Origin: Candidatus Saccharimonadota bacterium
GTDB taxonomy: Bacteria > Patescibacteriota > Saccharimonadia > Saccharimonadales > UBA4665
Reading direction: 5' to 3'
Length of the DNA: 64,000 nt
NCBI GenBank assembly: GCA_028289125.1
Contig: JAQGGZ010000010.1
Coordinates: 124,001 to 188,000 of the forward strand
This document shows, in pieces, positions 25,286 to 34,558 of the stretch (the first letter of the stretch is position 1; each line of letters begins with the position of its first letter). The notes under the pieces were generated by a model that was given only the letters and a program-made list of their open reading frames with translations, did no database searches and was not told where the DNA came from. Both the position numbers and the translations under genes were made by a program.

Positions 25286-26002
25286 ATGCAGTATATGACC
25301 GCATTCCAAATTTTATTATTATTCGCCATCATCGGCTTGCTACTACGCCGCCAGTCAACGACCGGTCAGCCGGAAGTTAAGAAAAAAGCCGGTCAAAAGA
25401 TCATTCTTGATAGCTGTGCGCTGATCGATGGTCGTATCATTGCCATCACTGAAGCTGGCTTCGGGGCTGAAGAGCTGATCGTACCAGAATTCATCGTGCA
25501 TGAATTACAGCTGTTGGCCGACGGACACGATGCCCACAAGCGCGAAAGGGCACGCTTTGGTCTCGATGTCGTCCAGCAACTCCAGAGCAACGAGCAATTG
25601 ACTGTCATTCTCGATACGACCCGTTTCGACGATATTCAGCACACCGACGACAAGCTGGTGGCCCTCGCGAAGAAACTCAACGCCCGTCTCTACACGACAG
25701 ACTTCAACCTCAATAAAGTCGCGGCCGTGACCGGCGTACAGGTACTCAACGTCAACGAACTTGCCCAAAGCCTCCGCCCCGAAGCGCTACCGGGTGAGAC
25801 CAAACAGATCAAACTGTTACAAAAAGGTCAGGGTCGTGAACAGGCTGTCGGCTATCTTGACGACGGAACGATGGTCGTCGTGGACAAGGCGCGCACCCTC
25901 ATTGGCAAGTCCGTTACCGTCGTCGTCGAACGTATGCACCAGACCGTCGCCGGTAAAATGGTCTTTGCCCACTTGCAAAAACCACTGAAGTCTAAAGACT
26001 AG
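25286..26002 (+). CDS. PIN-TRAM domain membrane protein (YacL-like)
   Basis: A 238-residue protein with an N-terminal membrane helix (residues 4-20, MTAFQILLLFAIIGLLL). This is followed by a PIN ribonuclease-fold domain (ILDSCALIDGRIIAI, VPEFIVHELQLLAD, HTDDKLVALAKKLNARLYTTDFNLN) with the expected acidic residues, and a C-terminal TRAM domain (AVGYLDDGTMVVVDKARTLIG). This is the YacL architecture. PIN domains are metal-dependent RNases; the target here is unknown. Two ATG codons (25286, 25295) are possible starts. The 3' end overlaps the convergent PBP gene by 4 nt. Confidence 0.88.
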   Translation: MQYMTAFQILLLFAIIGLLLRRQSTTGQPEVKKKAGQKIILDSCALIDGRIIAITEAGFGAEELIVPEFIVHELQLLADGHDAHKRERARFGLDVVQQLQSNEQLTVILDTTRFDDIQHTDDKLVALAKKLNARLYTTDFNLNKVAAVTGVQVLNVNELAQSLRPEALPGETKQIKLLQKGQGREQAVGYLDDGTMVVVDKARTLIGKSVTVVVERMHQTVAGKMVFAHLQKPLKSKD

Positions 26003-28902
26003 TTACCGCTCCTGCGGGGCGTGACTATGTTGTTATCAGTCTGGGGCTGAGATGGCGTCGTTGCCGCCGTTTGAGCCGTAGCAAACAGGTTGGCTGAGCT
26101 GGTCGAGTCATACAATACGCTATCTATGATCTGAGCGGTGATCGTCGTCTGACCGGTCGACGTCGGCATGTAGGTGAACGACACGGATGCCGGGCTGTCG
26201 GTGACGTGCTGAGTGTTAACGGTCTGGCCGTTCACGATGAAGTTGATAGTCCCTGGGAAACTGCCCGAATCGAGTGCGTGGGTACCTGCCGTGGCGGTCG
26301 CCGTGATCGTACAGCCGCCTTGATTGGCATTACAGTTGTCCGGCGCGGTTATGGTAATGGAAGGCTTGCTGTCGGCACACTGGTGGACGTTATCGGAGCT
26401 GGTCGCGGTCGTACTGGCCGCAGACCTGGCGGATCGGTTTGTAGGCCAGAAGATGTCTGCGGAGAAACTGTTATCGTTCGCGCCGCTGGCAGTCAGCTTA
26501 GCCATCTCGGGAGTACAGCTGGTAGCGAGCATATTAGACACTTTATCGATCGTCTGGCTACCGGTGCTGCCTGATTTGGCTTGGTACCATGACGGGAAGA
26601 GATCGTTGGTCGGGCTTGGCTCGACCGAACCCAGACCGACATGCGTTCGTACGACATATGCCGGGAGAGACTTGACGCCACTTGGCTGTGCCCAGTTAGT
26701 CGGCTTGGTGTTAGCGTGCAGGGCCTGCATCATGCCGCGTGTCAGTGGAGCGGTCATCGTTTCCATGGCGCCTGATGTCAAAGCTACGGTACGCGTGTGG
26801 TAACCGACCCAGCTGACGACGGCATACTTGGTTGACCAGCTGGTCATAAGACCGTCGAAGTTATCGTTGGTCGTACCGGTCTTGACGGCGAATTTCCAAC
26901 CGTTCCAGTTCTGGAACTTATTGGCGCCGCTCAGGTAGGTCGCTTTCGTATCAGACAACATATCGTTGACGATGTAGGCGGTGTCAGGGCGGACTATTTG
27001 TTTAGCTTGCGGTTGGCTCCACTCATAGAGCTTCTTGTTAGACGCGTCGGTAATTTTCAGTATGTATGAAGTCGGAATGTAATTGCCAAGCCGAGCCAGC
27101 GAAGCTAGGCCGTTGACGTGCTGGTCAAGGTGCAGATACGCTCCGTCACCGATGGCGGATGAACCGTAACAAGGCGCCTGGTCGTCCTTGGTGGCGTTAT
27201 TGACGTCAACGCCCTGGGCATAACATTTGTACGCGTTGTCGTCGCCCATCAGCGCATTAGCGGTGCTTATGACCTTATCGGTCCCGACGGTCAGCATGGC
27301 TTTCACGGCCGGAACGTTACGTGAGCCGGCCAAAGCGTAGCGTAGGGTCAGGGCACCAGGGTACTTGAAGTCGTAATCAAACAGACAATCGCCGCCATCC
27401 TTCGGGCGTTCCTTGTTAGAACATTTATACGTACCGAGTGGCTGCTGCACGTCATAAAGGACGGAGCCAGCCCCGGTGTTGGTCGTGTTCTCGATCATTG
27501 CCGTATAGTCGTACGGCTTGAAACTAGATCCTGGGGAAACGTTGACGGTGTGGGCGAAGTTCAGCTCGCCGTATTCCTTATTGTTGAAATCAGAACCGCC
27601 TACCAGCGCGACAATCTGTCCGGTCTGGACATCCTCGACCACCATGGCCTGGCTGTCACCTTTGTAGCGTTTGACGGTAGCCTGGTTCTTAGCGACAAGG
27701 TTCTCGGCGGTTGACTGAGCTGTCAGGTCAACCGTCGTTACGACTTTCCAGCCACCGCGTTTGACAGTTGAGTCGCCATATTTCTTGGTCAGCTCATCAC
27801 GAGCGGCGAGAACGAAATACGGAGCCTTGATATTCTCATATTTGCTGGGTGACAACTGGTGGATCTTAGCCAGGATGTCGACCTTCTTCGCTGCCGTAGC
27901 CTCGGACTTCTTGATCATGCCCTGGTCGGCCATCTGGTCAAGGATGTAGTGTTGCCGGCCGATCAAAGCCTCCTCATCGAAGTTAGAATCGGCGATGGCA
28001 GGGTTCCAGCGTGGATCACTATATGGTGACAGGCTGCTGGGTGCCTTTGGCAGGGCGGCCAGAAAAGCCGATTCATCAAGGGTCAGTTCCTTAGCTGATT
28101 TATTAAAGTAGTCGCGGGAGGCACTTTCGACACCATAGGCGACGCCGCCGTAGGGTGCTATGTTCAGATACCCGGTCAGGATGTCATCTTTGGAGTATTC
28201 ACGTTCCAGTTCGACGGCGAGGATGACCTCTTTCACCTTACGGGCGATCGTCTGGTCGTTCGTCCAGCCCTCACTGTTCTTGACCAGCTGCTGGGTGATG
28301 GTCGAACCACCCTGTCGTCCACCGCTACCGAATACGTCGTTATAACCGGCGCGGGCGATACCGCGCAGGTCGACGGCACCGTGCTTATAGAAGTCTTTGT
28401 CTTCGATGGCGATCGTGGCTTGTTTGACGTACTTGGACATACTGTCACCGGCCACCGGCACGCGTTTGACACCGTTGTAATCCTGGAACAAGACGGTCTG
28501 TCCCGTACGGTCGTAGTAGGTAATGCTTCCGCCCAACTTGTCACCGGAAAGGTTCTTGATTTCAGGCAGGTCTTTGCGGAAAAAAGCGAAGACACCGACG
28601 GTCAGCAAGAAGATGGCTACCATGCCCACCCCGGCTAACTTGAGAGCCATGATCATTCCTTCGCGGCTGAACCAATAGTGCATGACGCGCTTCGGGTGGA
28701 GACGGTACAGGATGCGTTGGAAACGATCCTTCGGCAGGGTACTGAGATACATGGCCTTACGCTGAGCGCGCAGATCACGCTTCACTTTGGAGCGCTCACC
28801 CAAGCTACGATGTAACTTGATACTGTTGCCGCTCTTCATCGTGAAGCTATTTTTAGCAGGACGGCGCCCGCCAGGGGTGCCGGAATTCGTTGGGTTAGCC
28901 AT
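25999..28902 (-). CDS. Class A penicillin-binding protein (transglycosylase/transpeptidase)
   Basis: A 967-residue bifunctional peptidoglycan synthase. A basic cytoplasmic N-terminus leads to one membrane helix (about residues 83-109). The GT51 transglycosylase domain shows TIAIEDKDFYKHGAVDLRGI and GGSTITQQLVKN. The transpeptidase domain has SSFK (Ser459-Lys462), SRN and KTGT (Lys674). The C-terminal ~100 residues form an Ig-like beta domain (SITITAPDN, TINFIVNGQTVN, TGQTTITAQI). It builds the wall outside the membrane. The gene is divergent from tyrS, with GGAGAGA before the ATG. Confidence 0.93.
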   Translation of the reverse strand: MANPTNSGTPGGRRPAKNSFTMKSGNSIKLHRSLGERSKVKRDLRAQRKAMYLSTLPKDRFQRILYRLHPKRVMHYWFSREGMIMALKLAGVGMVAIFLLTVGVFAFFRKDLPEIKNLSGDKLGGSITYYDRTGQTVLFQDYNGVKRVPVAGDSMSKYVKQATIAIEDKDFYKHGAVDLRGIARAGYNDVFGSGGRQGGSTITQQLVKNSEGWTNDQTIARKVKEVILAVELEREYSKDDILTGYLNIAPYGGVAYGVESASRDYFNKSAKELTLDESAFLAALPKAPSSLSPYSDPRWNPAIADSNFDEEALIGRQHYILDQMADQGMIKKSEATAAKKVDILAKIHQLSPSKYENIKAPYFVLAARDELTKKYGDSTVKRGGWKVVTTVDLTAQSTAENLVAKNQATVKRYKGDSQAMVVEDVQTGQIVALVGGSDFNNKEYGELNFAHTVNVSPGSSFKPYDYTAMIENTTNTGAGSVLYDVQQPLGTYKCSNKERPKDGGDCLFDYDFKYPGALTLRYALAGSRNVPAVKAMLTVGTDKVISTANALMGDDNAYKCYAQGVDVNNATKDDQAPCYGSSAIGDGAYLHLDQHVNGLASLARLGNYIPTSYILKITDASNKKLYEWSQPQAKQIVRPDTAYIVNDMLSDTKATYLSGANKFQNWNGWKFAVKTGTTNDNFDGLMTSWSTKYAVVSWVGYHTRTVALTSGAMETMTAPLTRGMMQALHANTKPTNWAQPSGVKSLPAYVVRTHVGLGSVEPSPTNDLFPSWYQAKSGSTGSQTIDKVSNMLATSCTPEMAKLTASGANDNSFSADIFWPTNRSARSAASTTATSSDNVHQCADSKPSITITAPDNCNANQGGCTITATATAGTHALDSGSFPGTINFIVNGQTVNTQHVTDSPASVSFTYMPTSTGQTTITAQIIDSVLYDSTSSANLFATAQTAATTPSQPQTDNNIVTPRRSGN

Positions 28903-28949
28903 GAATGGGATCTCTCCGTTGTCTGTTACTAGTCGACATGTTCCACCTT

Positions 28950-28955
28950 ATTATA
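28950..28955 (-). promoter_or_regulatory. -10 box of the PBP gene
   Basis: On the minus strand a perfect TATAAT within GCTATAATAAGG. Predicted start near 28943, leaving a leader of about 40 nt with GGAGAGA upstream of the ATG at 28902. No good -35 is seen. Confidence 0.5.
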
Positions 28956-29000
28956 GCAAACATAAGCTGTGAATAAGCCATAAAAATGCGCCCGATACCG

Positions 29001-29006
29001 TATACT
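29001..29006 (+). promoter_or_regulatory. -10 box of tyrS
   Basis: TATACT lies 25 nt before the GTG start of tyrS; a second AT-rich hexamer TATAAA occurs at 29013-29018. AAGGA at about 29019-29023 is the likely ribosome-binding site, so this gene is not leaderless. Confidence 0.45.
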
Positions 29007-29031
29007 GATATGTATAAATAAGGACCGTATC

Positions 29032-30276
29032 GTGACATTATCCGACGATTTACTGTGGCGGAATCAGATCAAAGACCGCACATTCCCTGATGTTAACTGG
29101 CTGAATACTCCGCGGACGTTCTATCTTGGCAGTGACTGCTCATCCGACAGCCTTCAGGTCGGGAACCTTGCGGTTTATATGTTGGCGCGTCGGCTGGCCC
29201 AAGCCGGTTGGAAGCCGGTACTGCTCGTCGGCGGTGCAACCAGCCTGATCGGTGATCCGGGTGGCAAAGAGACCGAACGTGAACTCAAAAGCCGCGAAGA
29301 AATCGCTGCCAATGTACGAGGTATCGCAGCTCAGGTACAGACCTTGCTCGGCGATGCTGAAGTGACTTTGGTCGACAATTACGACTGGTTCAAAGACATC
29401 GGTTACCTGGAGTTTCTGCGCGACGTCGGCAAGCATTACAGCATGACCGAGCTGCTTCAACGTGAGTACATCACCGAACGACTTGGTGAGGGTGGCAGCG
29501 GTATCAGTTATGCCGAGTTCAGCTATAGTCTGGTCCAGGGCTACGATTACTGGCACCTCAACGAACATCATGACGTCGAATTACAGATCGGCGGCTCGGA
29601 CCAATGGGGCAATATGCTATCCGGCGTGCCACTGATCCGCAAGAAGAGCGGCCGCGAAGTACATGCCATGAGCATGCCGCTCGTCATCAATAAGGCGACC
29701 GGTAAGAAGTTCGGCAAAAGTGAAAGCGGTACTATCTGGCTTGACCCCGCTAAAACTACCCCGACGGCCTTTTATCAGTTCTGGATCAACGCCGATGACG
29801 AAGGCGTCGACAATTATCTTCGTATATACACTGAGTTCGATCGTCCGACGATAGAAGCGATCATGGCCGAGCACGTGTCGGATCCTGGCCGCCGTCATGC
29901 TCAGCGCCAGTTAGCGGCCGCCGTCACGACGCTAGTCCACGGGGCCGATAGCGCTCAGATTGCGGAACATGTGACCGACGTACTTACGGGCAATCGTTCG
30001 ATCGATGATGTGTCCGATGCCGGGCTTGAGGCATTACGACAAGAAATCCCAAGTGCCAGAGCTGCCGTGGGAGCGGAAATCATCAGTTTACTCGTAGAGA
30101 CAGGCTTAGCCGTATCGACTAGTGAGGCACGACGCCTGATGGCGAGCAACGGTATCAGTCTGAACGGTCAGAAATCACAGCGTGACCAACTGTCAGCCGA
30201 AGATTTCACTTCAGGACGCATCTTGCTCAGGAAAGGCAAGAAGTTCCGCGACAGCGCCCTGATAGAGGTGGCGTAA
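29032..30276 (+). CDS. tyrS: Tyrosyl-tRNA synthetase
   Basis: Charges tRNA-Tyr. The 414-residue class I synthetase has FYLGSDCSSDSLQVGNL in the HIGH region, QIGGSDQWGN, KKFGKSESGTIWLD (KMSKS-loop equivalent KFGKS) and a C-terminal S4 RNA-binding domain (SEARRLMASNGISLNGQK). The start is GTG 29032 after AAGGA. It ends 6 nt before recG, so the two may form an operon. Confidence 0.95.
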   Translation: MTLSDDLLWRNQIKDRTFPDVNWLNTPRTFYLGSDCSSDSLQVGNLAVYMLARRLAQAGWKPVLLVGGATSLIGDPGGKETERELKSREEIAANVRGIAAQVQTLLGDAEVTLVDNYDWFKDIGYLEFLRDVGKHYSMTELLQREYITERLGEGGSGISYAEFSYSLVQGYDYWHLNEHHDVELQIGGSDQWGNMLSGVPLIRKKSGREVHAMSMPLVINKATGKKFGKSESGTIWLDPAKTTPTAFYQFWINADDEGVDNYLRIYTEFDRPTIEAIMAEHVSDPGRRHAQRQLAAAVTTLVHGADSAQIAEHVTDVLTGNRSIDDVSDAGLEALRQEIPSARAAVGAEIISLLVETGLAVSTSEARRLMASNGISLNGQKSQRDQLSAEDFTSGRILLRKGKKFRDSALIEVA

Positions 30277-30282
30277 ACTTTT

Positions 30283-32316
30283 ATGATCCTGGCCAGCCCG
30301 TTGACCTCGATTAAAGGTGTCGGGCCGGCGCTTGCCGACAAACTGGCCGGTCTCGGGCTTAGGACCGTCGGTGACCTGATCAATTACTACCCGCGCCGTT
30401 ACGACGATTATTCCGCCGTGACACCCATCAAGCAGATCAAACCAGGGCCGGTGACCATCAAAGCTGTCATGAAACAGGCGACCGGCCGCTATGCGCGCCG
30501 CGGTCTGCATGTGACCGAGGCGGTCGTCAGTGATGATACCGACAGTGTCCGGTTGGTCTGGTTCAACCAACCGTACCGTGCCAAAGCCATCAAACCGGGT
30601 CACGAATACTACATTTCCGGTACGTACGAGCTGAACTTCCGCCGATTCAGCATCATGAACCCGGCGATGGAACTGGTGTCTGACTTTCCTATAAGTACTG
30701 CCAGGATTATACCGATTTACCGTGAGACCAAAGGCCTGACGTCGCGGCAGATTCGGGCCGTACTGGCTGAAGCCGTGCCAGTCATCCGGGAGCTCCCTGA
30801 GACTTTGCCGGCCTGGCTCGCGAAGAAGCAGAAGTTGAGCCATGCCCGCGCGCTCGAGATGCTGCATTTCCCGGGGTCGGCCGAAGACTTGGCAGCAGCG
30901 CGTGAGCGACTGGCTTTTGAAGAAGTCTTCCAGTTGACGCTGGCCAGCCTGATGAATAAATACGAACTCATGCATGAACAGGCGCCTGCCGTACCGTTTG
31001 AAGCTGCCGTCGCCAAGCAGTTTACCGATAGCCTGCCGTTCAAGCTGACAGATGGTCAGCGATCGGCAGTCTGGCAGATATATCAGGATATGGCCCGAAC
31101 GCAGCCGATGAACCGGCTGCTCGAAGGTGATGTCGGGTCCGGTAAGACATTGGTAGCGGCAATGGCAGCGGTCATGGTCCTGCATAGCGGCCACCAGGTG
31201 GCCATCATGGCACCGACCGAATTGCTGGCACGCCAGCACGCCGAGACGTTTTACCAGGTGCTGGAGTCATCGGGCTATAGCCATTACGTCGGGCTGCTGG
31301 TCGGCGGCATGACTAAACAACAAAAAGACACCGCCCGCCAGCGGATGGCCGACGGTACCTGCCGTCTTATAGTCGGTACGCACGCCATAATTCAGGAATC
31401 GGTCGACATGCACAACCTAGAATTAGTAGTGATAGACGAACAGCATCGTTTCGGTGTTGAGCAGCGCAAGAAATTACAGATAAAGGCCGGGCATATGCCA
31501 CATGTTCTGAGCATGACCGCTACACCGATTCCGCGCAGCCTGGCGCTTACGCTGTACGGAGAAATGGACGTAGTAATCCTGAAAGACAAACCGGCGAACC
31601 GCCTACCGATCATCACCAAAATCACGTCACCCAACTCACGCAAACAGTTATATGAGCAGATTGACGCCCAGCTTGGTGCCGGACGACAGGCCTTCATAGT
31701 CTGTCCCTTGATCGCCGATTCCGAAATGTTAGCCGCGACTTCGGCTGAGACCATGTACGAACGGGTCAGCAAAGTCGATTTCAAGCATCGCCGGGTCGGT
31801 CTTTTGCACGGCAAGATGAAACCCGCTGAAAAGAACGAGGTCATGGATCGCTTTGTCAGGCACGAGCTGGACATACTGGTGTCGACGACCGTCATCGAGG
31901 TCGGTGTCGACGTTCCGAACGCGACGGTCATGCTTATCGAAGGAGCGGATAGATTCGGTCTGGCCCAGATTCACCAGCTGCGTGGACGCGTCGGGCGCAG
32001 TCATCATCAGGGGTACTGTTATCTCATGATGAGTGATAGCAGTGAACCGAGCCGGCGGCTGCGGGCGCTTGAGCGGTCGAGTGACGGCTTTGCTTTGGCC
32101 GAACTTGACCTTGAGCTCAGAGGGCCGGGCGCAATATACGGGACGATGCAGCACGGTCAGCTTGACCTGCGCATAGCCAAGCTGAGCGACATCCAACTGA
32201 TCGCAGTCGCCCGTAAGGCGGCTCAGAAATTTATCGATGACGGTGAAGATTTGCTACAATATGAAGAGTTATCAAGAAACATCGCCCGCCTACGGGCCGT
32301 TACTAATCTGAATTAA
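30283..32316 (+). CDS. recG: ATP-dependent DNA helicase RecG
   Basis: Branched-DNA helicase that regresses stalled replication forks. The 677-residue protein has the N-terminal wedge (SPLTSIKGVGPALADKLAGL), helicase motif I LEGDVGSGKT, motif II DEQHRFGV (the RecG DEQH box), motif III SMTATPIPRSLALT, and motif VI IHQLRGRVGRSHHQG. It is full length. It is 6 nt after tyrS, and the following gene starts 3 nt after its stop. Confidence 0.96.
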   Translation: MILASPLTSIKGVGPALADKLAGLGLRTVGDLINYYPRRYDDYSAVTPIKQIKPGPVTIKAVMKQATGRYARRGLHVTEAVVSDDTDSVRLVWFNQPYRAKAIKPGHEYYISGTYELNFRRFSIMNPAMELVSDFPISTARIIPIYRETKGLTSRQIRAVLAEAVPVIRELPETLPAWLAKKQKLSHARALEMLHFPGSAEDLAAARERLAFEEVFQLTLASLMNKYELMHEQAPAVPFEAAVAKQFTDSLPFKLTDGQRSAVWQIYQDMARTQPMNRLLEGDVGSGKTLVAAMAAVMVLHSGHQVAIMAPTELLARQHAETFYQVLESSGYSHYVGLLVGGMTKQQKDTARQRMADGTCRLIVGTHAIIQESVDMHNLELVVIDEQHRFGVEQRKKLQIKAGHMPHVLSMTATPIPRSLALTLYGEMDVVILKDKPANRLPIITKITSPNSRKQLYEQIDAQLGAGRQAFIVCPLIADSEMLAATSAETMYERVSKVDFKHRRVGLLHGKMKPAEKNEVMDRFVRHELDILVSTTVIEVGVDVPNATVMLIEGADRFGLAQIHQLRGRVGRSHHQGYCYLMMSDSSEPSRRLRALERSSDGFALAELDLELRGPGAIYGTMQHGQLDLRIAKLSDIQLIAVARKAAQKFIDDGEDLLQYEELSRNIARLRAVTNLN

Positions 32317-32319
32317 TTA

Positions 32320-33102
32320 ATGTATTCCGTCATTCTTCATGCCCATCAAAAACTTGACCGGGTGGCCTACCGCCATTTCCAGGCTGTTTCTGATGTCCAC
32401 CCGAGTTTTCCGTCTATCAAGGAAATCCTTTATTTTGAGGGCAATCGTGGCCCGGACAGCACCAATTTCAAAAACAAGCCCGGCGTCGAACAGCCTTGGC
32501 ATTTCTTCAACCCCTTAGATGAGAAAGATGTGGCCATCTACGGGCTGGTTCAGGAGCACCACGACAACATGGTTAAAAACCTGCGCAAAGGTAACACGAA
32601 CCGGGTCGCCTTCGAAGCAGCCTGGTTAGCCCACGCCCTGGTGGACGGCATGACGCCCGCTCACCATTATCCATACGAGCAGGAACTTGAGAATCTGTTC
32701 GGCGCGCACCGCGACGAACGTGAAGGTCTGGTCGGACGAGCCATCGTCAAAGGTGACACGGCGCCTGATTCGATTAAGAAAAGCTTTCAACTGCTCGGGC
32801 CAAAGGGGCTTCTCACTACCCACGCCATGTTCGAGGGCGGAGCCTATAGCATCCTGGCGCCACTCAGACTGAATAACGCCAAGCCGAGCGAAGCGGAATT
32901 GAAAGAAGTGGAAGACAAGGGTATTGTCGCGCTGTTCCGGCGTCAGGCGATCGAAATCACCGGTCTTAACATTTATGATGATTTTTATAAGACCGGTTGG
33001 ACGCCTGATCTTGCCCGCCGGGTCCGCCGTGATCTAGCGCCGCGTATCGCCCGGACGGTAACCTTGGCGTGGTACGACGCCAATAGGCAGGCGAACCGCT
33101 GA
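32320..33102 (+). CDS. Putative zinc-dependent phospholipase-C-like protein
   Basis: A 260-residue all-alpha-looking protein. Conserved-looking His/Asp/Trp residues are spaced as in the zinc-dependent phospholipase C/S1-P1 nuclease fold: HAHQKLDRVAYRHF at the start, QPWHFFNP, VQEHHDNM, and AWLAHALVDGMTPAHHYPY. In that fold three metals are held by such His and Asp residues. There is no signal peptide, so it is probably cytoplasmic. The family call is tentative. It is packed between recG (3 nt) and rsmD (1 nt). Confidence 0.6.
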   Translation: MYSVILHAHQKLDRVAYRHFQAVSDVHPSFPSIKEILYFEGNRGPDSTNFKNKPGVEQPWHFFNPLDEKDVAIYGLVQEHHDNMVKNLRKGNTNRVAFEAAWLAHALVDGMTPAHHYPYEQELENLFGAHRDEREGLVGRAIVKGDTAPDSIKKSFQLLGPKGLLTTHAMFEGGAYSILAPLRLNNAKPSEAELKEVEDKGIVALFRRQAIEITGLNIYDDFYKTGWTPDLARRVRRDLAPRIARTVTLAWYDANRQANR

Positions 33103-33103
33103 T

Positions 33104-33649
33104 ATGGGCGCGTTACGGATCATCGCCGGGCAGTATAAGAACCGGTCATTGGCATCTCCGAAAACGACCAAGACGCATCCGATGAGCGAACAGATCCGCG
33201 GAGCTATCTTTAATACGCTTGGAGACATTGAAGGCCTGACGGTGCTTGATACTTTTGCCGGCAGCGGCGCTATCGGCCTCGAAGCGATCAGCCGCGGAGC
33301 CGAGGCAGTCGTCTTGATCGACGCTGATAAATCGGCGCAGAAAGCCATCGCTGACAATATTCAGGACCTGGCCATGCAGCCCAAAGCTAAACTCATCAAG
33401 ACGACTATATCGAACTGGCTTGCTACCACCATCGCTGATCAGCGCTTTGACATCGTGATCGCGGACCCACCCTATCATGATGTACAGCTACCGACGATAG
33501 CACGCCTGACAGAACGGATCGCCACCGACGGCTGGCTCGTTCTGTCTTGGCCAGGCAAAGAGTCTCTCCCGGTGTTTCCTGACTGCGTGCGGGTGGTTGA
33601 ACGTAGTTACGGCGATGCCCAACTCGGGTATTACCAGAAGGTCAACTGA
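33104..33649 (+). CDS. rsmD: 16S rRNA (guanine966-N2)-methyltransferase
   Basis: A 181-residue SAM-dependent methyltransferase of the RsmD family. It opens with GALRIIAGQYKNRSLASP, has PMSEQIRGAIFNTLGDI, the SAM motif VLDTFAGSGAIGLEAISRGA and the catalytic DPPY in FDIVIADPPY. It modifies G966 of 16S rRNA in the small-subunit head. One base separates it from the upstream gene. The 3' end overlaps the convergent membrane-protein gene by 8 nt. Confidence 0.94.
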   Translation: MGALRIIAGQYKNRSLASPKTTKTHPMSEQIRGAIFNTLGDIEGLTVLDTFAGSGAIGLEAISRGAEAVVLIDADKSAQKAIADNIQDLAMQPKAKLIKTTISNWLATTIADQRFDIVIADPPYHDVQLPTIARLTERIATDGWLVLSWPGKESLPVFPDCVRVVERSYGDAQLGYYQKVN

Positions 33650-34346
33650 ACTTAGCGTCAGTCAGCTCCTTGTACCGGAGCGCGGGGGCGGCAGCGAAAA
33701 CGAAGCCTAGGACCAGACTCATGATGGTACCGATCGTAGGCGTGTAAGCGATGACGATGATGACGCCGATCATCAGTAGCAGTTGCCATATAGCCCAGCC
33801 GCTCTGGCGGGCCTCGTTATTAGACGTCAGCAGGGCTTGTTTGATAGAAAGATCACGATCGATCAGGTAGTACGGTGTCAGGATGAAACGTTGCAATACG
33901 AAGAAAGCAGGTACGATCAGCAGCGCACCTAGAATGAAGGCTATCGTTACTACGAGCAACAGACCGATGTAACGGACATAGAAGCGGCGGGTAGCCAGTA
34001 TTGCGGGCCAGATGTCCGTCCGCTTGTTCTTGGCGCCACGGATAAGGGTGTAGGCAAGCGGGGGCCCGATAGCCACTGATGCCACCAGACTCGCGATACT
34101 GCTAGCCAGGATGCCAGGGCCGATATGGATCGGCATGGTCGGGTCCTTGGCCGCAGCCTGCAGGCTGGCGACTTCGGCAGGGGTACGAAAAAGCATGTAT
34201 GCCACTGTGCTGACGAGCAACGGAATCAGTAGTAGTTCGGCCACGGTGATGAAATTCTGGTGTACGATACGCCAGCTGGCCGGCAGCAAATCGAGAGCTG
34301 GCATAAAGTTCGGTTTGCGTCCGCCGGTGTATTTGATCTTGACCAT
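33642..34346 (-). CDS. Polytopic membrane protein, unknown
   Basis: A 234-residue protein with four to five hydrophobic segments (for example AELLLIPLLVSTVAYML, YIGLLLVVTIAFILGALLIV, WQLLLMIGVIIVIAYTPTIG) and a short charged N-terminus. The pattern resembles DUF975/YesL-like or glycerophosphodiesterase-associated membrane domains, but I cannot name a family. ATG 34346 is preferred over a TTG three codons upstream because an extended -10 ends 8 nt before it. It is convergent with rsmD. Confidence 0.8.
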   Translation of the reverse strand: MVKIKYTGGRKPNFMPALDLLPASWRIVHQNFITVAELLLIPLLVSTVAYMLFRTPAEVASLQAAAKDPTMPIHIGPGILASSIASLVASVAIGPPLAYTLIRGAKNKRTDIWPAILATRRFYVRYIGLLLVVTIAFILGALLIVPAFFVLQRFILTPYYLIDRDLSIKQALLTSNNEARQSGWAIWQLLLMIGVIIVIAYTPTIGTIMSLVLGFVFAAAPALRYKELTDAKFS

Positions 34347-34354
34347 ATGATTCA

Positions 34355-34363
34355 AGCATAGCA
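34355..34363 (-). promoter_or_regulatory. Leaderless-type extended -10
   Basis: On the minus strand TG-C-TATGCT ends 8 nt before the ATG at 34346. Confidence 0.45.
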
Positions 34364-34408
34364 GTAACCCATTAAGAGAAACAGTGGGCTAGTTCACAAC
34401 CGATGCGG

Positions 34409-34414
34409 TATAAT
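34409..34414 (+). promoter_or_regulatory. -10 box of tRNA-Leu
   Basis: A perfect TATAAT. The predicted start near 34421 lies 16 nt before the mature tRNA 5' end, giving a short leader for RNase P removal. Confidence 0.6.
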
Positions 34415-34436
34415 CGTTCGGTACGCTACCGCGATC

Positions 34437-34520
34437 GCGCGAGTGGTGGAATGGTAGACACGCTGGTTTTAGGAGCCAGTGCCGCAAGGCATGGAGGTTC
34501 AAGTCCTCTCTCGCGCACCA
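34437..34520 (+). tRNA. tRNA-Leu (anticodon UAG)
   Basis: An 84-nt class II tRNA. The acceptor stem GCGCGAG pairs with CTCGCGC, followed by A and an encoded CCA. The anticodon arm CTGGT-TTTAGGA-GCCAG gives anticodon TAG. A variable arm (GTGCCGCAAGGCAT) is present, and the T arm is GGAGG-TTCAAGT-CCTCT. All stems close. It is followed at once by a strong terminator. Confidence 0.96.
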
Positions 34521-34554
34521 ATTAAAAAGGCCCAATCTGGGCCTTTTTAATTGG
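34518..34554 (+). terminator. Strong terminator after tRNA-Leu
   Basis: AATTAAAAAGGCCCA, a 3-nt loop ATC, and TGGGCCTTTTTAATT: a 15-bp perfect stem with A-tract and T-tract, which also reads as a terminator in reverse. The stem begins at the last base of the CCA end. Confidence 0.88.
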
Positions 34555-34558
34555 ATAA

